Positions 8,464-16,999 of a DNA stretch of 64,000 bases are shown here, in pieces. Below the pieces are notes generated by a model that did not search any database, was not told the origin of the DNA, and saw nothing but the letters and a program-made list of their open reading frames with translations. The position numbers and the translations under genes were made by a program. Numbering within the stretch: position 1 is the first letter of the stretch; each line of letters begins with the position of its first letter. The DNA is from Sphingopyxis witflariensis (GTDB lineage Bacteria > Pseudomonadota > Alphaproteobacteria > Sphingomonadales > Sphingomonadaceae). The stretch lies in NCBI RefSeq assembly GCF_002205635.1, contig NZ_NISJ01000011.1, positions 62,001-126,000 on the forward strand. The letters are read 5' to 3'.

Positions 8464-9621
8464 CTAGGCGCCCGAACCGCTAAGCTCGGTCATTCCGGCA
8501 TGGATCAGGTGCACAAGTTGCGACTGCCGGCGCGCGCCGGTCTTGGCGAAGATCGACCGCAAATGCGTGCGCGCGGTGTTGTGCGCGATGCCCAGCCGGT
8601 CGGCGGCCTCGACCAGCGAGCCACCGCCGGCCAGCGCCGCCGCCAGTATCGCCTCCATCCGCGTCAGCTGGAACAGGTCGCGGATCGCCGCGGGATCGGG
8701 CGCGGCATCCTGTCCAGGGTCGCTGATGAACAAGGCCAGCGCGGCGCCCTTGCCACCGCGCATGAACGCCGGGGTCGTCACCGCCTTGGCGACGACGCCC
8801 AGATCGCGCTCGCCCGAGGGCCGCTCGATACGAAAGCGCTGCGGCGGCGACGCAGCAGGATCGGCCTGCCCCTTGAGCAATTTGAGCAATTTTTCGAGCG
8901 TACGGTGCGCGTCACCCGCCGCGAGGCGCAGCCGTCCGCCCGCGAGCGTCAGGCCATCGGCCGCGGCGAGCAGCCTTTCGGCGACCGCATTGGCGCGCAT
9001 CACCTTGCCGTCATGGTCGAGGATGATCGCCGCGACCCCCATTTGCTCGACGACGCCGCGATAGACGCCATCCTCTGCGCCCGAGGCTTGCAGCCGTTCG
9101 AACAGGCGGATCGCATCGCGCAGATGCGGGACGATTTCCTGCAAGGCATCGCGTTCGGCACTGCCGAAATCGCTACGACTATTGTCGCGCATCACGCGCA
9201 GCCGCGCCTCGAACCCGCTGTCGAAACGCAGATCGACGCCAAGTATCTGGTCGCCGCCCGCGGCTTCGAGGAAATCGCGCCAGAAATCGCTCACACGCGC
9301 CGCGCCCTGGACGAAATCGGTGAAGGACGTCACCTGACCTTCGGGCAGTCCCTGAAAGGGATCGCTGGCGAAGTAGCTTTCGGCATAATCTTCGCTGGTT
9401 TGCGGATCGGCGTCGGGGGTCACGATGGTTCCGGGCTTGCCGGTACCCGGCATCGTCAGGATCAGCGTCGCATAGCTGCCGTCGAGATAGAGCGCGAGGC
9501 GGCGCAGGAAGTCTTCCCACGGCACGTCGGCGAGCAAACCGCCGAACAGGTCGGTCAGCAGCTTCGAAAATTCTGCGGTTGTGCCGCTTTGTCTCACCAC
9601 CGCCCTCTCATTTCCGCGCAT
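8464..9621 (-). CDS. LuxR-family transcriptional regulator with PAS-like domain
   Basis: A 385-residue regulator. The C-terminal GerE/LuxR helix-turn-helix is clear: FQLTRMEAILAAALAGG, then EAADRLGIAHNTARTHLRS and FAKTGARRQSQLV. A central PAS-like segment (GVAAIILDHDGKVMRANAVA) could bind a small ligand. The N-terminal 170 residues are unassigned. It is transcribed divergently from the alpha/beta hydrolase gene with only 28 bases between the start codons, so it probably regulates that hydrolase and itself. There is no receiver domain, so phosphorelay control is unlikely. Confidence 0.87.
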   Translation of the reverse strand: MRGNERAVVRQSGTTAEFSKLLTDLFGGLLADVPWEDFLRRLALYLDGSYATLILTMPGTGKPGTIVTPDADPQTSEDYAESYFASDPFQGLPEGQVTSFTDFVQGAARVSDFWRDFLEAAGGDQILGVDLRFDSGFEARLRVMRDNSRSDFGSAERDALQEIVPHLRDAIRLFERLQASGAEDGVYRGVVEQMGVAAIILDHDGKVMRANAVAERLLAAADGLTLAGGRLRLAAGDAHRTLEKLLKLLKGQADPAASPPQRFRIERPSGERDLGVVAKAVTTPAFMRGGKGAALALFISDPGQDAAPDPAAIRDLFQLTRMEAILAAALAGGGSLVEAADRLGIAHNTARTHLRSIFAKTGARRQSQLVHLIHAGMTELSGSGA

Positions 9622-9649
9622 CCCATCTCACAAACAGAAAGGCTTTGCC

Positions 9650-10579
9650 ATGCCCATTGATCCCGCACTCGCACCGTTGCTCGATATGATGAGCGCGCTG
9701 CCGCACATGAACCCGCCGTTCGACGTCACCGCGCTGCGGCTGGGCGACGAACAGCCGATGCCGGTGCCCAAGGCCGAGGTCGCCGAGGTCCGCGACGTGA
9801 CGCTCGACACCAGCGCAGGGCCGGTCGCCGCACGCCTCTATCATCCCCAGCCCGGCACGATGTTGCCGCTGCTGGTTTTCCTCCACGGCGGCGGCTGGGT
9901 GTTCGGGACGATCGAGACGCATGATCCGCTGTGCCGCGCGATCGCTGCGGCGGCCGAGATTGCGGTGCTCTCGATCGACTATCCGCGCTCGCCCGAACAT
10001 CGCTATCCGACCGCCCTCGACACCGTCCGCGCCGCCATCGTCGCGGCGGCCGCCCAGGCCGACACGCTCGGCATCGACGCCAACCGGATCGCGGTCGGCG
10101 GCGACAGCGCGGGCGGCAATTTGTCCGCCGCGCTGTGCCTTGCAACGCGCGATGCGGGCGGTCCCCCGATTGCCCATCAACTGCTCCTCTACCCCGTCAT
10201 CGACAATGATTTCACCCGCGCCTCCTATGCCGAAAACGCGACCGGCTATATGCTGAGCAGCGAGATGATGCAGTGGTTCTGGGCTCAGTATCTGGGAGAT
10301 CAGGCGGTCGATGCACTCTCGGCACCGATCCGCGCCGACAGCCTCGCGGGCCTGCCATCGGCGACCGTCATCACCGCCGAATTTGATCCGCTGCGCGACG
10401 AAGGCGCCGCCTATGCCGCGCGGCTGAAGGCCGATGGTGTCGCGGTGACGCACGATCATGTTCCCGGCGTGATCCACGGCTTTGCCAGCATGCTCGGCAT
10501 GTTGCCGCAGGCCGACGTCGCGGTGGGCACCGCTGCGCGGAACCTGCGCGCCGCCTTCGGGATGACCCCAGCCGCGTAG
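9650..10579 (+). CDS. alpha/beta hydrolase, HSL-type esterase/lipase
   Basis: A 309-residue carboxylesterase of the hormone-sensitive-lipase family (Abhydrolase_3). The oxyanion-hole motif HGGGW is followed by the nucleophile elbow GGDSAGGNLSAAL (Ser in GDSAG). The acid residue is Asp in FDPLRDEG and the base is His in PGVIHGF. The first ATG of the family-like sequence is at 9650. It would hydrolyse an ester or lactone, fitting a step after the Baeyer-Villiger-type monooxygenase at 15307. It ends at a strong hairpin shared with the convergent SDR gene. Confidence 0.92.
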   Translation: MPIDPALAPLLDMMSALPHMNPPFDVTALRLGDEQPMPVPKAEVAEVRDVTLDTSAGPVAARLYHPQPGTMLPLLVFLHGGGWVFGTIETHDPLCRAIAAAAEIAVLSIDYPRSPEHRYPTALDTVRAAIVAAAAQADTLGIDANRIAVGGDSAGGNLSAALCLATRDAGGPPIAHQLLLYPVIDNDFTRASYAENATGYMLSSEMMQWFWAQYLGDQAVDALSAPIRADSLAGLPSATVITAEFDPLRDEGAAYAARLKADGVAVTHDHVPGVIHGFASMLGMLPQADVAVGTAARNLRAAFGMTPAA

Positions 10580-10588
10580 TCGGGTGAC

Positions 10589-10617
10589 CGGGGTCTGAGC
10601 GCTGGCGTCAGACCCCG
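10589..10617. terminator. bidirectional hairpin terminator between convergent genes
   Basis: A perfect 10-bp stem (CGGGGTCTGA at 10589-10598 and TCAGACCCCG at 10608-10617) encloses a nine-base loop. It sits exactly between the hydrolase stop and the convergent SDR, whose stop codon is part of the right arm. There is no clear U-tract on either strand, so it may act as a transcript end-stabiliser as well as a terminator. Confidence 0.6.
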
Positions 10618-11384
10618 TAACCGCCCGCAACCGCAATCTGCTGCCCGGTGATATAGGCGGCTTTCGATGAGGCAAGAAAGACAGCGGCATGACCAATTTC
10701 CTCGGGACGACCCCACCGCTTGAGCGCAAGATTCTTGTGAACCTCGGTCGTCCAGGCGTCGTCGAACACGCCCTGTTTCGACAGCTCAAGAAACATGCCC
10801 GCCTCGATCACCCCGACGAGGATGGAGTTGGCGCGGATGCCATGCTTGCCCTCTTCGCGCGCAAGCCCCTTCACCAGCGCTTCGTTCGCCGCCTTGGGCG
10901 CGACCGACAGGCCATCCTTGTCGGGCCAGCGCAGCGCGCCCGCCGACCCCAGATGGACGAACGAGCCGCCGCCCTGTTCCCGCATATGCGGGACGAGGTG
11001 CCGCGTGGCGTTGAAAAAGCCATGAACCTCGACGTCGATCGCGCGGCGCCATTGTTCGGGCGTCGTATCGGCGAGATGAACCTGCGCGACGAGCGGCCCG
11101 GCGCCCCACAGCATCGTGTGGATGCGCCCATGCGCAGCAATGGCGTCGGCGATCGCACTGGCCAGCGCCATATCATCGGCAACGTCACACTGGTGCAGGC
11201 TCGCCTTGCGCCCCTTCGCCTCGATGGCCTTGGCCAGCACCTCGGCCTCCGCCTGTTTCGAGCGCCACATGATCGCAACATCGCTCCCCGCCGCAGCAAA
11301 TTCGCCCGCGACCGCCGCGCCAATGCCGCCCGTTGCGCCGAAAATCAGCGTCGCGCCTTCGGGAAATTGTGCTTGATCGGTCAT
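10608..11384 (-). CDS. SDR-family protein with substituted catalytic tyrosine
   Basis: A 258-residue SDR-fold protein. The glycine motif is present as FGATGGIGAAV, and the C-terminal KRWGRPEEIGHAAVFLAS and YITGQQIAVAGG are typical of classical SDRs. The usual YxxxK motif reads SVAPK (in DGLSVAPKAANEA), so the catalytic tyrosine position is serine while the lysine is kept. The usual NNAG motif is also altered to LWGAGPLV. It may be a non-canonical reductase or a binding/pseudoenzyme member. The ATG at 11384 has AGGAG eight bases upstream; the GTG at 11390 is less likely. Confidence 0.88.
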   Translation of the reverse strand: MTDQAQFPEGATLIFGATGGIGAAVAGEFAAAGSDVAIMWRSKQAEAEVLAKAIEAKGRKASLHQCDVADDMALASAIADAIAAHGRIHTMLWGAGPLVAQVHLADTTPEQWRRAIDVEVHGFFNATRHLVPHMREQGGGSFVHLGSAGALRWPDKDGLSVAPKAANEALVKGLAREEGKHGIRANSILVGVIEAGMFLELSKQGVFDDAWTTEVHKNLALKRWGRPEEIGHAAVFLASSKAAYITGQQIAVAGGYGV

Positions 11385-11429
11385 GGCCACTCTCCTGGAT
11401 CTGGAAATTCTTGTATGACGTTATCATTT

Positions 11430-11490
11430 TTGCAATAAAATATGCAAATGCGTTTTAATTTACACATTATTCAACGCAAAACATATATTT
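11430..11490. promoter_or_regulatory. divergent AT-rich promoter region between two SDR genes
   Basis: The 155 bases between the SDR genes at 11384 (minus) and 11540 (plus) contain a strongly AT-rich core. It includes TGCGTTTTAATT at 11449-11460, related by two mismatches to the TGCGTATTTATT sites at 2714 and 14356, and an opposite-facing copy (TTTTGCGTTGAA on the minus strand) near 11472-11483. The layout fits a palindromic operator controlling both genes. This is inference from shared sequence. Confidence 0.4.
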
Positions 11491-11539
11491 CTTAACGCCG
11501 ATCATCGGCGACACCACAGACTGAAAGTAAGGAAATCCC

Positions 11540-12334
11540 ATGAATAGACTGGCAGACAAGGTCGCAATCATCACTGGCGCAGCACAGGGTATGGGCGCGG
11601 CAACCGCGCGGCTGTTCGCCGCCGAAGGCGCCAAGGTCGTGCTGTGTGACGTGATCGAAGACAAGGGCCAGGCACTCGCGGCCGAGATCGGCGATGCCGC
11701 CATCTTCCACAAACTCGACGTGCGATCGGACGGTGAATGGGAAGCCGCAGTCGCCGCCGCGATCCAGCGCTTCGGCAAGCTCGACATATTGGTCAACAAT
11801 GCCGCAGTCGTCCATTTCAGCCCGATCGAGGCGATGCCCGCCGAGGATATCGAGCGGGTACTGGCGATCAATGTGATGGGAACGATGCTCGGCGCCAAAT
11901 ATGCGGCGCGTGAGATGATGAAGGTCGGCCGCGGTGTCATCGTCAACATCTCGTCGGTCGACGGGCTGCGCGGTTGCAACGGCCTGTCGGCTTACACCCC
12001 CAGCAAATGGGCGGTGCGCGGGCTGTCGAAGTCGCTCGCGCTCGAACTCGGCCCGCGCGGCATCCGCGTCTGCACCGTCCACCCCGGCGGCGTGAACACG
12101 CAAATGGGCAACCCCGGCGGCCTGACCGGCGACGCACTCAACGTCGGCTATGAGCGCGTGCCCTTGCAGCGCATCGGCGAACCCGAGGAAATTGCGCGCG
12201 CGACCCTGTTCATCGCGTCGGACGAGGCCAGCTATATCAGCGGTGCCGAACTCGCGGTCGATGGCGGCTGGTCGGCGGGCTATTATCAGACCATGCTGCC
12301 GGGGTCGCCCGACAGCCTGACCGGATCGCTGTAA
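11540..12334 (+). CDS. short-chain dehydrogenase, hydroxysteroid-dehydrogenase-like
   Basis: A 264-residue classical SDR. The cofactor motif is TGAAQGMG, NAG is seen as LVNNAAVVHF, and the catalytic residues are Ser in NISSVDG and Tyr/Lys in YTPSKWAVRG. The overall wording (DKVAIITGAAQGMG, LDVRSDGEW) resembles 3-alpha/20-beta-hydroxysteroid dehydrogenases, but substrate cannot be assigned from sequence alone. TAAGGAAATCCC precedes the ATG. The next gene starts two bases after its stop, so the two are one operon. Confidence 0.92.
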   Translation: MNRLADKVAIITGAAQGMGAATARLFAAEGAKVVLCDVIEDKGQALAAEIGDAAIFHKLDVRSDGEWEAAVAAAIQRFGKLDILVNNAAVVHFSPIEAMPAEDIERVLAINVMGTMLGAKYAAREMMKVGRGVIVNISSVDGLRGCNGLSAYTPSKWAVRGLSKSLALELGPRGIRVCTVHPGGVNTQMGNPGGLTGDALNVGYERVPLQRIGEPEEIARATLFIASDEASYISGAELAVDGGWSAGYYQTMLPGSPDSLTGSL

Positions 12335-12336
12335 AG

Positions 12337-12804
12337 ATGGTCGACATCGAATCCCGCATCGCGCGGCTGGAGGCCGAAAGCGACATCCGCCGCCTGAAGG
12401 CGCGCTATCTGAACGCCTGCGACGCCAAGGATGTCGCCGCAATCCGCGCCTGCTTCACGGCGGACGCGGTGATCGACTTCCCGCCGATCGGCGAATTCGA
12501 TGTCGACGGGCTGATCGGCGTGTTCACGCAAATGGCCGTGAGCACGCCGATTACCGACGTCCACCAGGGGCATAATGGCGAGATCGAGGTCGACGGCGAT
12601 GACGCGACGGCGCGGTGGAACCTGGGCTTTGCGACCTATGACCCACGCGAGCGGAGCTTTCGTCTGCTCGCGAGCTTCTATCACGACCGCTATCGCCGCA
12701 CCGCCGAAGGTTGGCGGATCTGCTACACCCGGTCGGAACCGCGCGCGGTCGTCGATGGCAAATTGGCGGAGGATGGGATCAAGGCCGATTGGATCGCGGG
12801 ATAG
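12337..12804 (+). CDS. SnoaL-like / NTF2-fold polyketide-cyclase-type protein
   Basis: A 155-residue cone-shaped NTF2-fold protein (SnoaL_4-like). The N-terminal helix IARLEAESDIRRLKARYLNACDAKD and the following CFTADAVIDFPPIG are typical, as is the end with ASFYHDRYRRTAEGWRICYTRSE. Such proteins act as isomerases, dehydratases or cyclases on small hydrophobic molecules. It begins two bases after the SDR stop and is surely co-expressed. A second NTF2-fold gene lies at 13880. Confidence 0.85.
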   Translation: MVDIESRIARLEAESDIRRLKARYLNACDAKDVAAIRACFTADAVIDFPPIGEFDVDGLIGVFTQMAVSTPITDVHQGHNGEIEVDGDDATARWNLGFATYDPRERSFRLLASFYHDRYRRTAEGWRICYTRSEPRAVVDGKLAEDGIKADWIAG

Positions 12805-12813
12805 CGCGCCAGA

Positions 12814-13284
12814 TCAATCGATCAGCGCGCACCAGCGATAGTCGTGCTTGATGAAATTCTGACCCAGGCTGTAATTGACCCGTCGGACCCCGGGGATCTT
12901 GTCGATCGTCTGGTGGAGGAAATCGGTCAGCTGATTGCCATTTTCCACCAGCGTCATCGCCAGCACATCGGCGCGTCCCAGCGTCGTGGCGACAAAACCG
13001 ATTTCGGGCAGGCGCGCGAGGCTTTCCGCGACATTTTCGATATCCGCCGCAGTATCGGCCTCGACCCAGAGATAGGCGAGGATCGGGTTGCGGAGACGAT
13101 TGGCGTTGGTCACCGCCGCGACGCGGATCACCTTATTGTCGAGGAGGCGCTTCAGTCGCGACCGGATCGTCCCTTCGGTCAGGTCGAATTCGCGGCCGAT
13201 CTCGCGGTTCGACACCCGCGCGTCATGCCCCAGTCGCTCGATGATCTTGTGGTCGAGCTCATCGAGGTTGATCTTGCCGGTCAT
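12814..13284 (-). CDS. Lrp/AsnC-family transcriptional regulator (second of tandem pair)
   Basis: A 156-residue Lrp/AsnC regulator. The AsnC-type helix-turn-helix is LDHKIIERLGHDARVSNREI to LTEGTIRSRLKRLLD, followed by the ligand-binding RAM/ferredoxin-like domain (VAESLARLPEIGFVATTLG). The ATG at 13284 overlaps the stop of the upstream Lrp gene in an ATGA arrangement, which decides the start against the one at 13296. A tandem, coupled pair could form heteromers. Confidence 0.9.
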   Translation of the reverse strand: MTGKINLDELDHKIIERLGHDARVSNREIGREFDLTEGTIRSRLKRLLDNKVIRVAAVTNANRLRNPILAYLWVEADTAADIENVAESLARLPEIGFVATTLGRADVLAMTLVENGNQLTDFLHQTIDKIPGVRRVNYSLGQNFIKHDYRWCALID

Positions 13285-13802
13285 AGCGGGGCCCATTCGG
13301 GATTATATTTGAGGACTTTGAGCGCGAGGCTGGGAAAGATGCGTTCAACCCCGTCGATCTTGGCGATCACACCGGTCAAAAGATGCTGCATCTCTTCCAG
13401 CGTTTCGGCGACGACCTGGATTTCCAGATCATGGGTGCCAATCGCGACATTGACCGTGATGACACGCTCTAGTTCAGCAATGTCGGCCCCGACGTCGCCC
13501 GCGGGCCGCCCCTTCACCTGCACCCCGACGGGCGCCAGATAGCCAAAACCCATCGCCGACAGGTCGCGCATCGCGACAACACGCACCATCCGCGCATCCT
13601 CCAGCCGGCGCAGCCGTGTCCGCACCGTGGCTTCGTTGAGCCCCATCTCGCGTGCGATATCGCGGTTGGCGATCCGGCCGTTCTTGCGCAGTTCGGCGAT
13701 GATCTGCTCATCGACGTCATCGAGCGTCGGCAGGTCTTCGCCCTGATCGGCATTTGCCGCCTTGCCGCGCGTTCGTTTCCCGGCCTTGGTCGCGGTTCGC
13801 AA
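13281..13802 (-). CDS. Lrp/AsnC-family transcriptional regulator (first of tandem pair)
   Basis: A 173-residue Lrp/AsnC regulator with a basic, probably disordered N-terminal extension (KAGKRTRGKAANADQGED). The helix-turn-helix covers LDDVDEQIIAELRKNGRIAN and LNEATVRTRLRRLED. The C-terminal effector domain includes VAIGTHDLEIQVVAETLEEM. The open frame begins with a TTG at 13802 behind GAGAAAAGG; later starts would cut into the extension only. It overlaps the second Lrp gene by four bases. It may control the catabolic genes on either side. Confidence 0.87.
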   Translation of the reverse strand: MRTATKAGKRTRGKAANADQGEDLPTLDDVDEQIIAELRKNGRIANRDIAREMGLNEATVRTRLRRLEDARMVRVVAMRDLSAMGFGYLAPVGVQVKGRPAGDVGADIAELERVITVNVAIGTHDLEIQVVAETLEEMQHLLTGVIAKIDGVERIFPSLALKVLKYNPEWAPL

Positions 13803-13879
13803 CGCCTTTTCTCCCCAATTCGCCTCAGGCTTCTCTCGCGAAGCACAGACCGCATCAATGCGGCGCTGTCAACGCCGCG

Positions 13880-14260
13880 TCATGCCGCTGCGGTATCGCG
13901 CATATTGGCTGGATTCCAGTAAGCCCGCATCTCCATCACCTTCCCCTCGGCGTCGAATTTGAAGGTGTCGATCACCTCGATCTCCTTGGGCCCGCCGAAA
14001 TCGACAAGGACCGTGAAGGCAAAGGCCGCGTAGTCGCCGCCGGTGCGCACGGGTCCGTCGAGGCGAAGCTTGGCATTCGCCTGCATCGATGCCGCATAAA
14101 AAGCATGGATCGCATCGCGGCCGCGGTGAATCGGAGTGCCGATCGGATCCTCGACCGTCGCATCGGTGGCATAAAGATCGGCTGCCATCGCGGCGTCATT
14201 CTTGTCGAACGCCTCGACATAGCGTTCGACGGTGCGGACCATTTCGTCATGGCTGGGCAT
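13880..14260 (-). CDS. NTF2-fold protein, steroid delta-isomerase/SnoaL type
   Basis: A 126-residue protein of the SnoaL/ketosteroid-isomerase superfamily. MVRTVERYVEAFDKNDAAMA followed by LYATDATVEDPIGTPIHRG is the family's usual opening, and FDAEGKVMEMRAYW its close. I placed the start at 14260 where GGAGAG lies eight bases upstream; the longer frame to 14305 lacks a ribosome site. It may isomerise or dehydrate an intermediate, in keeping with the neighbouring SDRs, but catalytic residues were not verified. Confidence 0.85.
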   Translation of the reverse strand: MPSHDEMVRTVERYVEAFDKNDAAMAADLYATDATVEDPIGTPIHRGRDAIHAFYAASMQANAKLRLDGPVRTGGDYAAFAFTVLVDFGGPKEIEVIDTFKFDAEGKVMEMRAYWNPANMRDTAAA

Positions 14261-14340
14261 AAGATATCTCTCCAGGGATGCGGAAAATGACGAGGTGGAA
14301 AACACGCCGGATGGCCATTGCAGAACTCGCCATTTTCTTC

Positions 14341-14371
14341 TTCATATTACGTGTTTGCGTATTTATTTTTT
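14341..14371. promoter_or_regulatory. AT-rich promoter/operator upstream of SDR
   Basis: This AT-rich segment lies between the divergent NTF2-fold gene and the SDR at 14505. It holds TGCGTATTTATT at 14356-14367, an exact 12-base match to 2714-2725 upstream of the TonB receptor. A second AT-rich patch follows to about 14400. I infer a common operator for the cluster. Confidence 0.42.
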
Positions 14372-14504
14372 CAAATTGATACGATATTGATGATAAAAGT
14401 CCATCGAAAATCGAAATATGCATGAGCGCGATGAAATCAACGCAAAGTATCGTCGAGGAAGCCCTTATGGCGAACCACCCTTTCCTGTCCCGGAGAATAT
14501 TAGC

Positions 14505-15287
14505 ATGACCGACAATCTATCCCCTTCGCTCGGCGCGCCCGGAACCGCTGTGATCGTCACGGGCGGCGCATCGGGGATCGGTCTCGCCTCGGCGCAGGCG
14601 CTGGCGGCGGTCGGGCGCGGCGTCGCGCTTTGGGATATCGACGCCGCCAAGGCGGAAGCCGAAGCGCGCACAATTGCGGAGCGGTTTGACGTGACGGCAC
14701 TGGCAGTCGGGGTCGACCTGTCCGACCTCACGGCCTATCCCGCCGCGATCGCGACGAGCCGGACGGCGCTGGGCCCGATCGGCGGCCTCGTCCACGCTGC
14801 AGGCATCGTCGACATGGGTTCGCTTGAGGGGATTACGGCGGAAAGCTGGGACGCCGGGATCAACACCCACCTGCGCCCGCTCGCACTGCTGACACAGCAG
14901 CTGTACGATGATTTTGCGACGAACCCCGGATCGGCGGTGGTCGCCATCGCGTCGATCAATGCGACGCTCGGCAATGCGATCAACCCGATCTATAGCGCGG
15001 CGAAGGGCGGCATGTTGTCGCTCGTGCGCTCGCTCGCCGATCGGCTGGCCCGCGATAATATCCGCATCAATGCGGTATCGCCGGGCCAGATCCTGACCGC
15101 GATGACCAAGCCCGCGGTCGACAATCTTCCCGAGGGCTGGTTCGAACGACGCATCCTGCTCGAACGGCTGGGCGCCGCCGACGAAGTCGGGCGCGTCGTG
15201 CGCTTTCTGCTGTCCAATGAAGCCAGCTATATCACCGCCGCCGAGATCGTCGTCGACGGCGGCAACATCTCGTCGCAGCGACAATAA
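14505..15287 (+). CDS. short-chain dehydrogenase/reductase (SDR), classical
   Basis: A 260-residue classical SDR with TGGASGIG as cofactor motif, HAAGIVDMG in place of NNAG, and the active-site SINATLGNAINPIYSAAKGG (Tyr and Lys in YSAAK). The C-terminal NEASYITAAEIVVDGG is canonical. The ATG at 14505 is preceded by CGGAGAATATTAGC; the open frame continues upstream to 14418 with no better start. The gene is convergent with the flavin monooxygenase gene, 19 bases away. A role in oxidising an alcohol to the ketone used by that monooxygenase is plausible. Confidence 0.9.
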   Translation: MTDNLSPSLGAPGTAVIVTGGASGIGLASAQALAAVGRGVALWDIDAAKAEAEARTIAERFDVTALAVGVDLSDLTAYPAAIATSRTALGPIGGLVHAAGIVDMGSLEGITAESWDAGINTHLRPLALLTQQLYDDFATNPGSAVVAIASINATLGNAINPIYSAAKGGMLSLVRSLADRLARDNIRINAVSPGQILTAMTKPAVDNLPEGWFERRILLERLGAADEVGRVVRFLLSNEASYITAAEIVVDGGNISSQRQ

Positions 15288-15306
15288 GCGGCGCCGCGGC
15301 GCACCC

Positions 15307-16815
15307 TCAGGCGGCGACCTCGGCCGTCACCATGTCGAAATCGCCGAAATCGGGGGCGGCCATCACCTCGGCGAAGCGGCCATAGCTCCACGGCCAGGTC
15401 ATCGGCACGCCGTCCTTGCCGAGATACCAGCTCGAACAGCCCGAAGCGAAGATCGTGCCCTTCGCCGCCGCGATGCGCGCTTCTTCATAACGCGCCATCG
15501 CGTCGCCGCTGACCGAAATCTCGGCACATTCGCCTGTTGTCACCTTGTCGAGCAACTGCTCGATATAACCCCATTGGCGTTCCGCGACGTCGATCAGCGA
15601 GAAGTTGCCGACCGGCCCGGTTGGCCCGTTGAGGAAGAAGAAGTTCGGGAAATCAGGCAGCGAGATCGCGTTGTAAGCGGTCGCATGCTTGCGCCAGACA
15701 TCGTCGAGCGCGACCCCGCCGCGCCCGGTGACGACCGCCGGACGAATGAATCGGTCGCTGTGGAAACCCGTGGCGAGGATGATAAGGTCGAGCTCGTGCA
15801 GTACGCCGTCCCTAGTGCGGATGCCCTCGGCCTCAATCCGGTCGATCCCCTCGATGACGACGTCGACGTCGTGCTGCTGGACCACCTGATAATAGTCGGG
15901 CGAGAAGATCAGCCGCTTGCACGCAGCGCGGTAATCAGGACGAAGCTTCTCGCGCAGCACCGGGTCGACGACACCTTGTTCCAGATAGCCCAACACCATC
16001 GTCTCGATGAACTGCATTTCGTCTGAATCGGGCCGGATGATGCCTTCGGTAAAACGCAGAACATTGGCGAGATATTCTTCGTCATAGCGGATCGCGTCGA
16101 TCAGTGCCGGGTCGCGGCGAAAGGCGTCGCGCTGCGCCTCGTCATAAGGCTCGTTGATCACTGGCATGATCCATTGCGGCGAACGCTGGAAATGGCTGAG
16201 CTTGTCCGCACGACTGCCGAGGGCGGAGACGAGTTGCACCCCCGTCGAACCATTGCCGACCACGCCGATGCGCTGCCCGTCGACCGGGGTCGCCTCGTCC
16301 CAGCGCGCGCTGTGAGCGATGGTTCCTGCAAAATCGTCCAGCCCAGCAATGTCGGGCATGCGCGGATGGTGGAGCACGCCGGTCGCGGTAATGACGACAT
16401 CGGCCTCGCAATTCATCCCCGCTTTGGTCGTGATCCGCCAGACGCCGCTTTCATAAGCGCAGCTGTCGACCTCCTGCCCGAAGTGCGCGATTTCATGCAG
16501 CCGGTAATCGGCGGTTACCTTTTCGAAATAGTCCTGAATCTCGGGCCCGGGGGCGAGATAGCTGCTCCATTCGGCATTGGGCGCAAAGCTGTAGGTATAG
16601 GCGTGGGCGGGAACGTCGCAGTTGAGGCCCGGATAGCGGTTCTCGCGCCATGTGCCACCAACGGTCTTTGCCTTTTCGAGCAGTATGACGTTGCGACAGC
16701 CCTTTTCGCGCAGGCTGATCGCGGCCAATATGCCCGACATACCGGCGCCGATGACGACATATCGCAGGTCCAAATTGCGTTGCATGGGCGATCCACTCCA
16801 TTTCCTGTTTTGCAT
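15307..16815 (-). CDS. class B flavin monooxygenase, Baeyer-Villiger type
   Basis: A 502-residue FAD- and NADPH-binding monooxygenase. The FAD motif is VVIGAGMSGILAAISL near the N-terminus, followed by EKAKTVGGTWRENRYPG. The fingerprint FxGxxxHxxxW is present as FAGTIAHSARWDEA, and the NADPH Rossmann motif is GVVGNGSTGVQLV. These mark a Baeyer-Villiger or closely related (CzcO-like) enzyme that would turn a ketone into an ester or lactone. AGGGAGGGGG sits just upstream of the ATG at 16815. The esterase at 9650 could open the product. Confidence 0.92.
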   Translation of the reverse strand: MQNRKWSGSPMQRNLDLRYVVIGAGMSGILAAISLREKGCRNVILLEKAKTVGGTWRENRYPGLNCDVPAHAYTYSFAPNAEWSSYLAPGPEIQDYFEKVTADYRLHEIAHFGQEVDSCAYESGVWRITTKAGMNCEADVVITATGVLHHPRMPDIAGLDDFAGTIAHSARWDEATPVDGQRIGVVGNGSTGVQLVSALGSRADKLSHFQRSPQWIMPVINEPYDEAQRDAFRRDPALIDAIRYDEEYLANVLRFTEGIIRPDSDEMQFIETMVLGYLEQGVVDPVLREKLRPDYRAACKRLIFSPDYYQVVQQHDVDVVIEGIDRIEAEGIRTRDGVLHELDLIILATGFHSDRFIRPAVVTGRGGVALDDVWRKHATAYNAISLPDFPNFFFLNGPTGPVGNFSLIDVAERQWGYIEQLLDKVTTGECAEISVSGDAMARYEEARIAAAKGTIFASGCSSWYLGKDGVPMTWPWSYGRFAEVMAAPDFGDFDMVTAEVAA

Positions 16816-16999
16816 TGCCCCCTCCCTAAAGTCGCGGTCGGATGCCCACATCACTCAAATGGATGAATTCGGAAGGGGGCCGAAAGTGCGATCACCCGGT
16901 TCGAGATACTGGACCTTTGGTCGAAAATTGGCATTGGATTAATGCCTTCCCCCGCCTTCTGCGGGCGACGACGTCGACTTTCTCCTGCAAGGAACGGTA

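Noticed and set aside
15288-15306. GCGGCGCCGCGGCGC as a terminator between convergent genes
   Set aside because: It is a short self-complementary GC run with no stable loop, common in this genome by chance.
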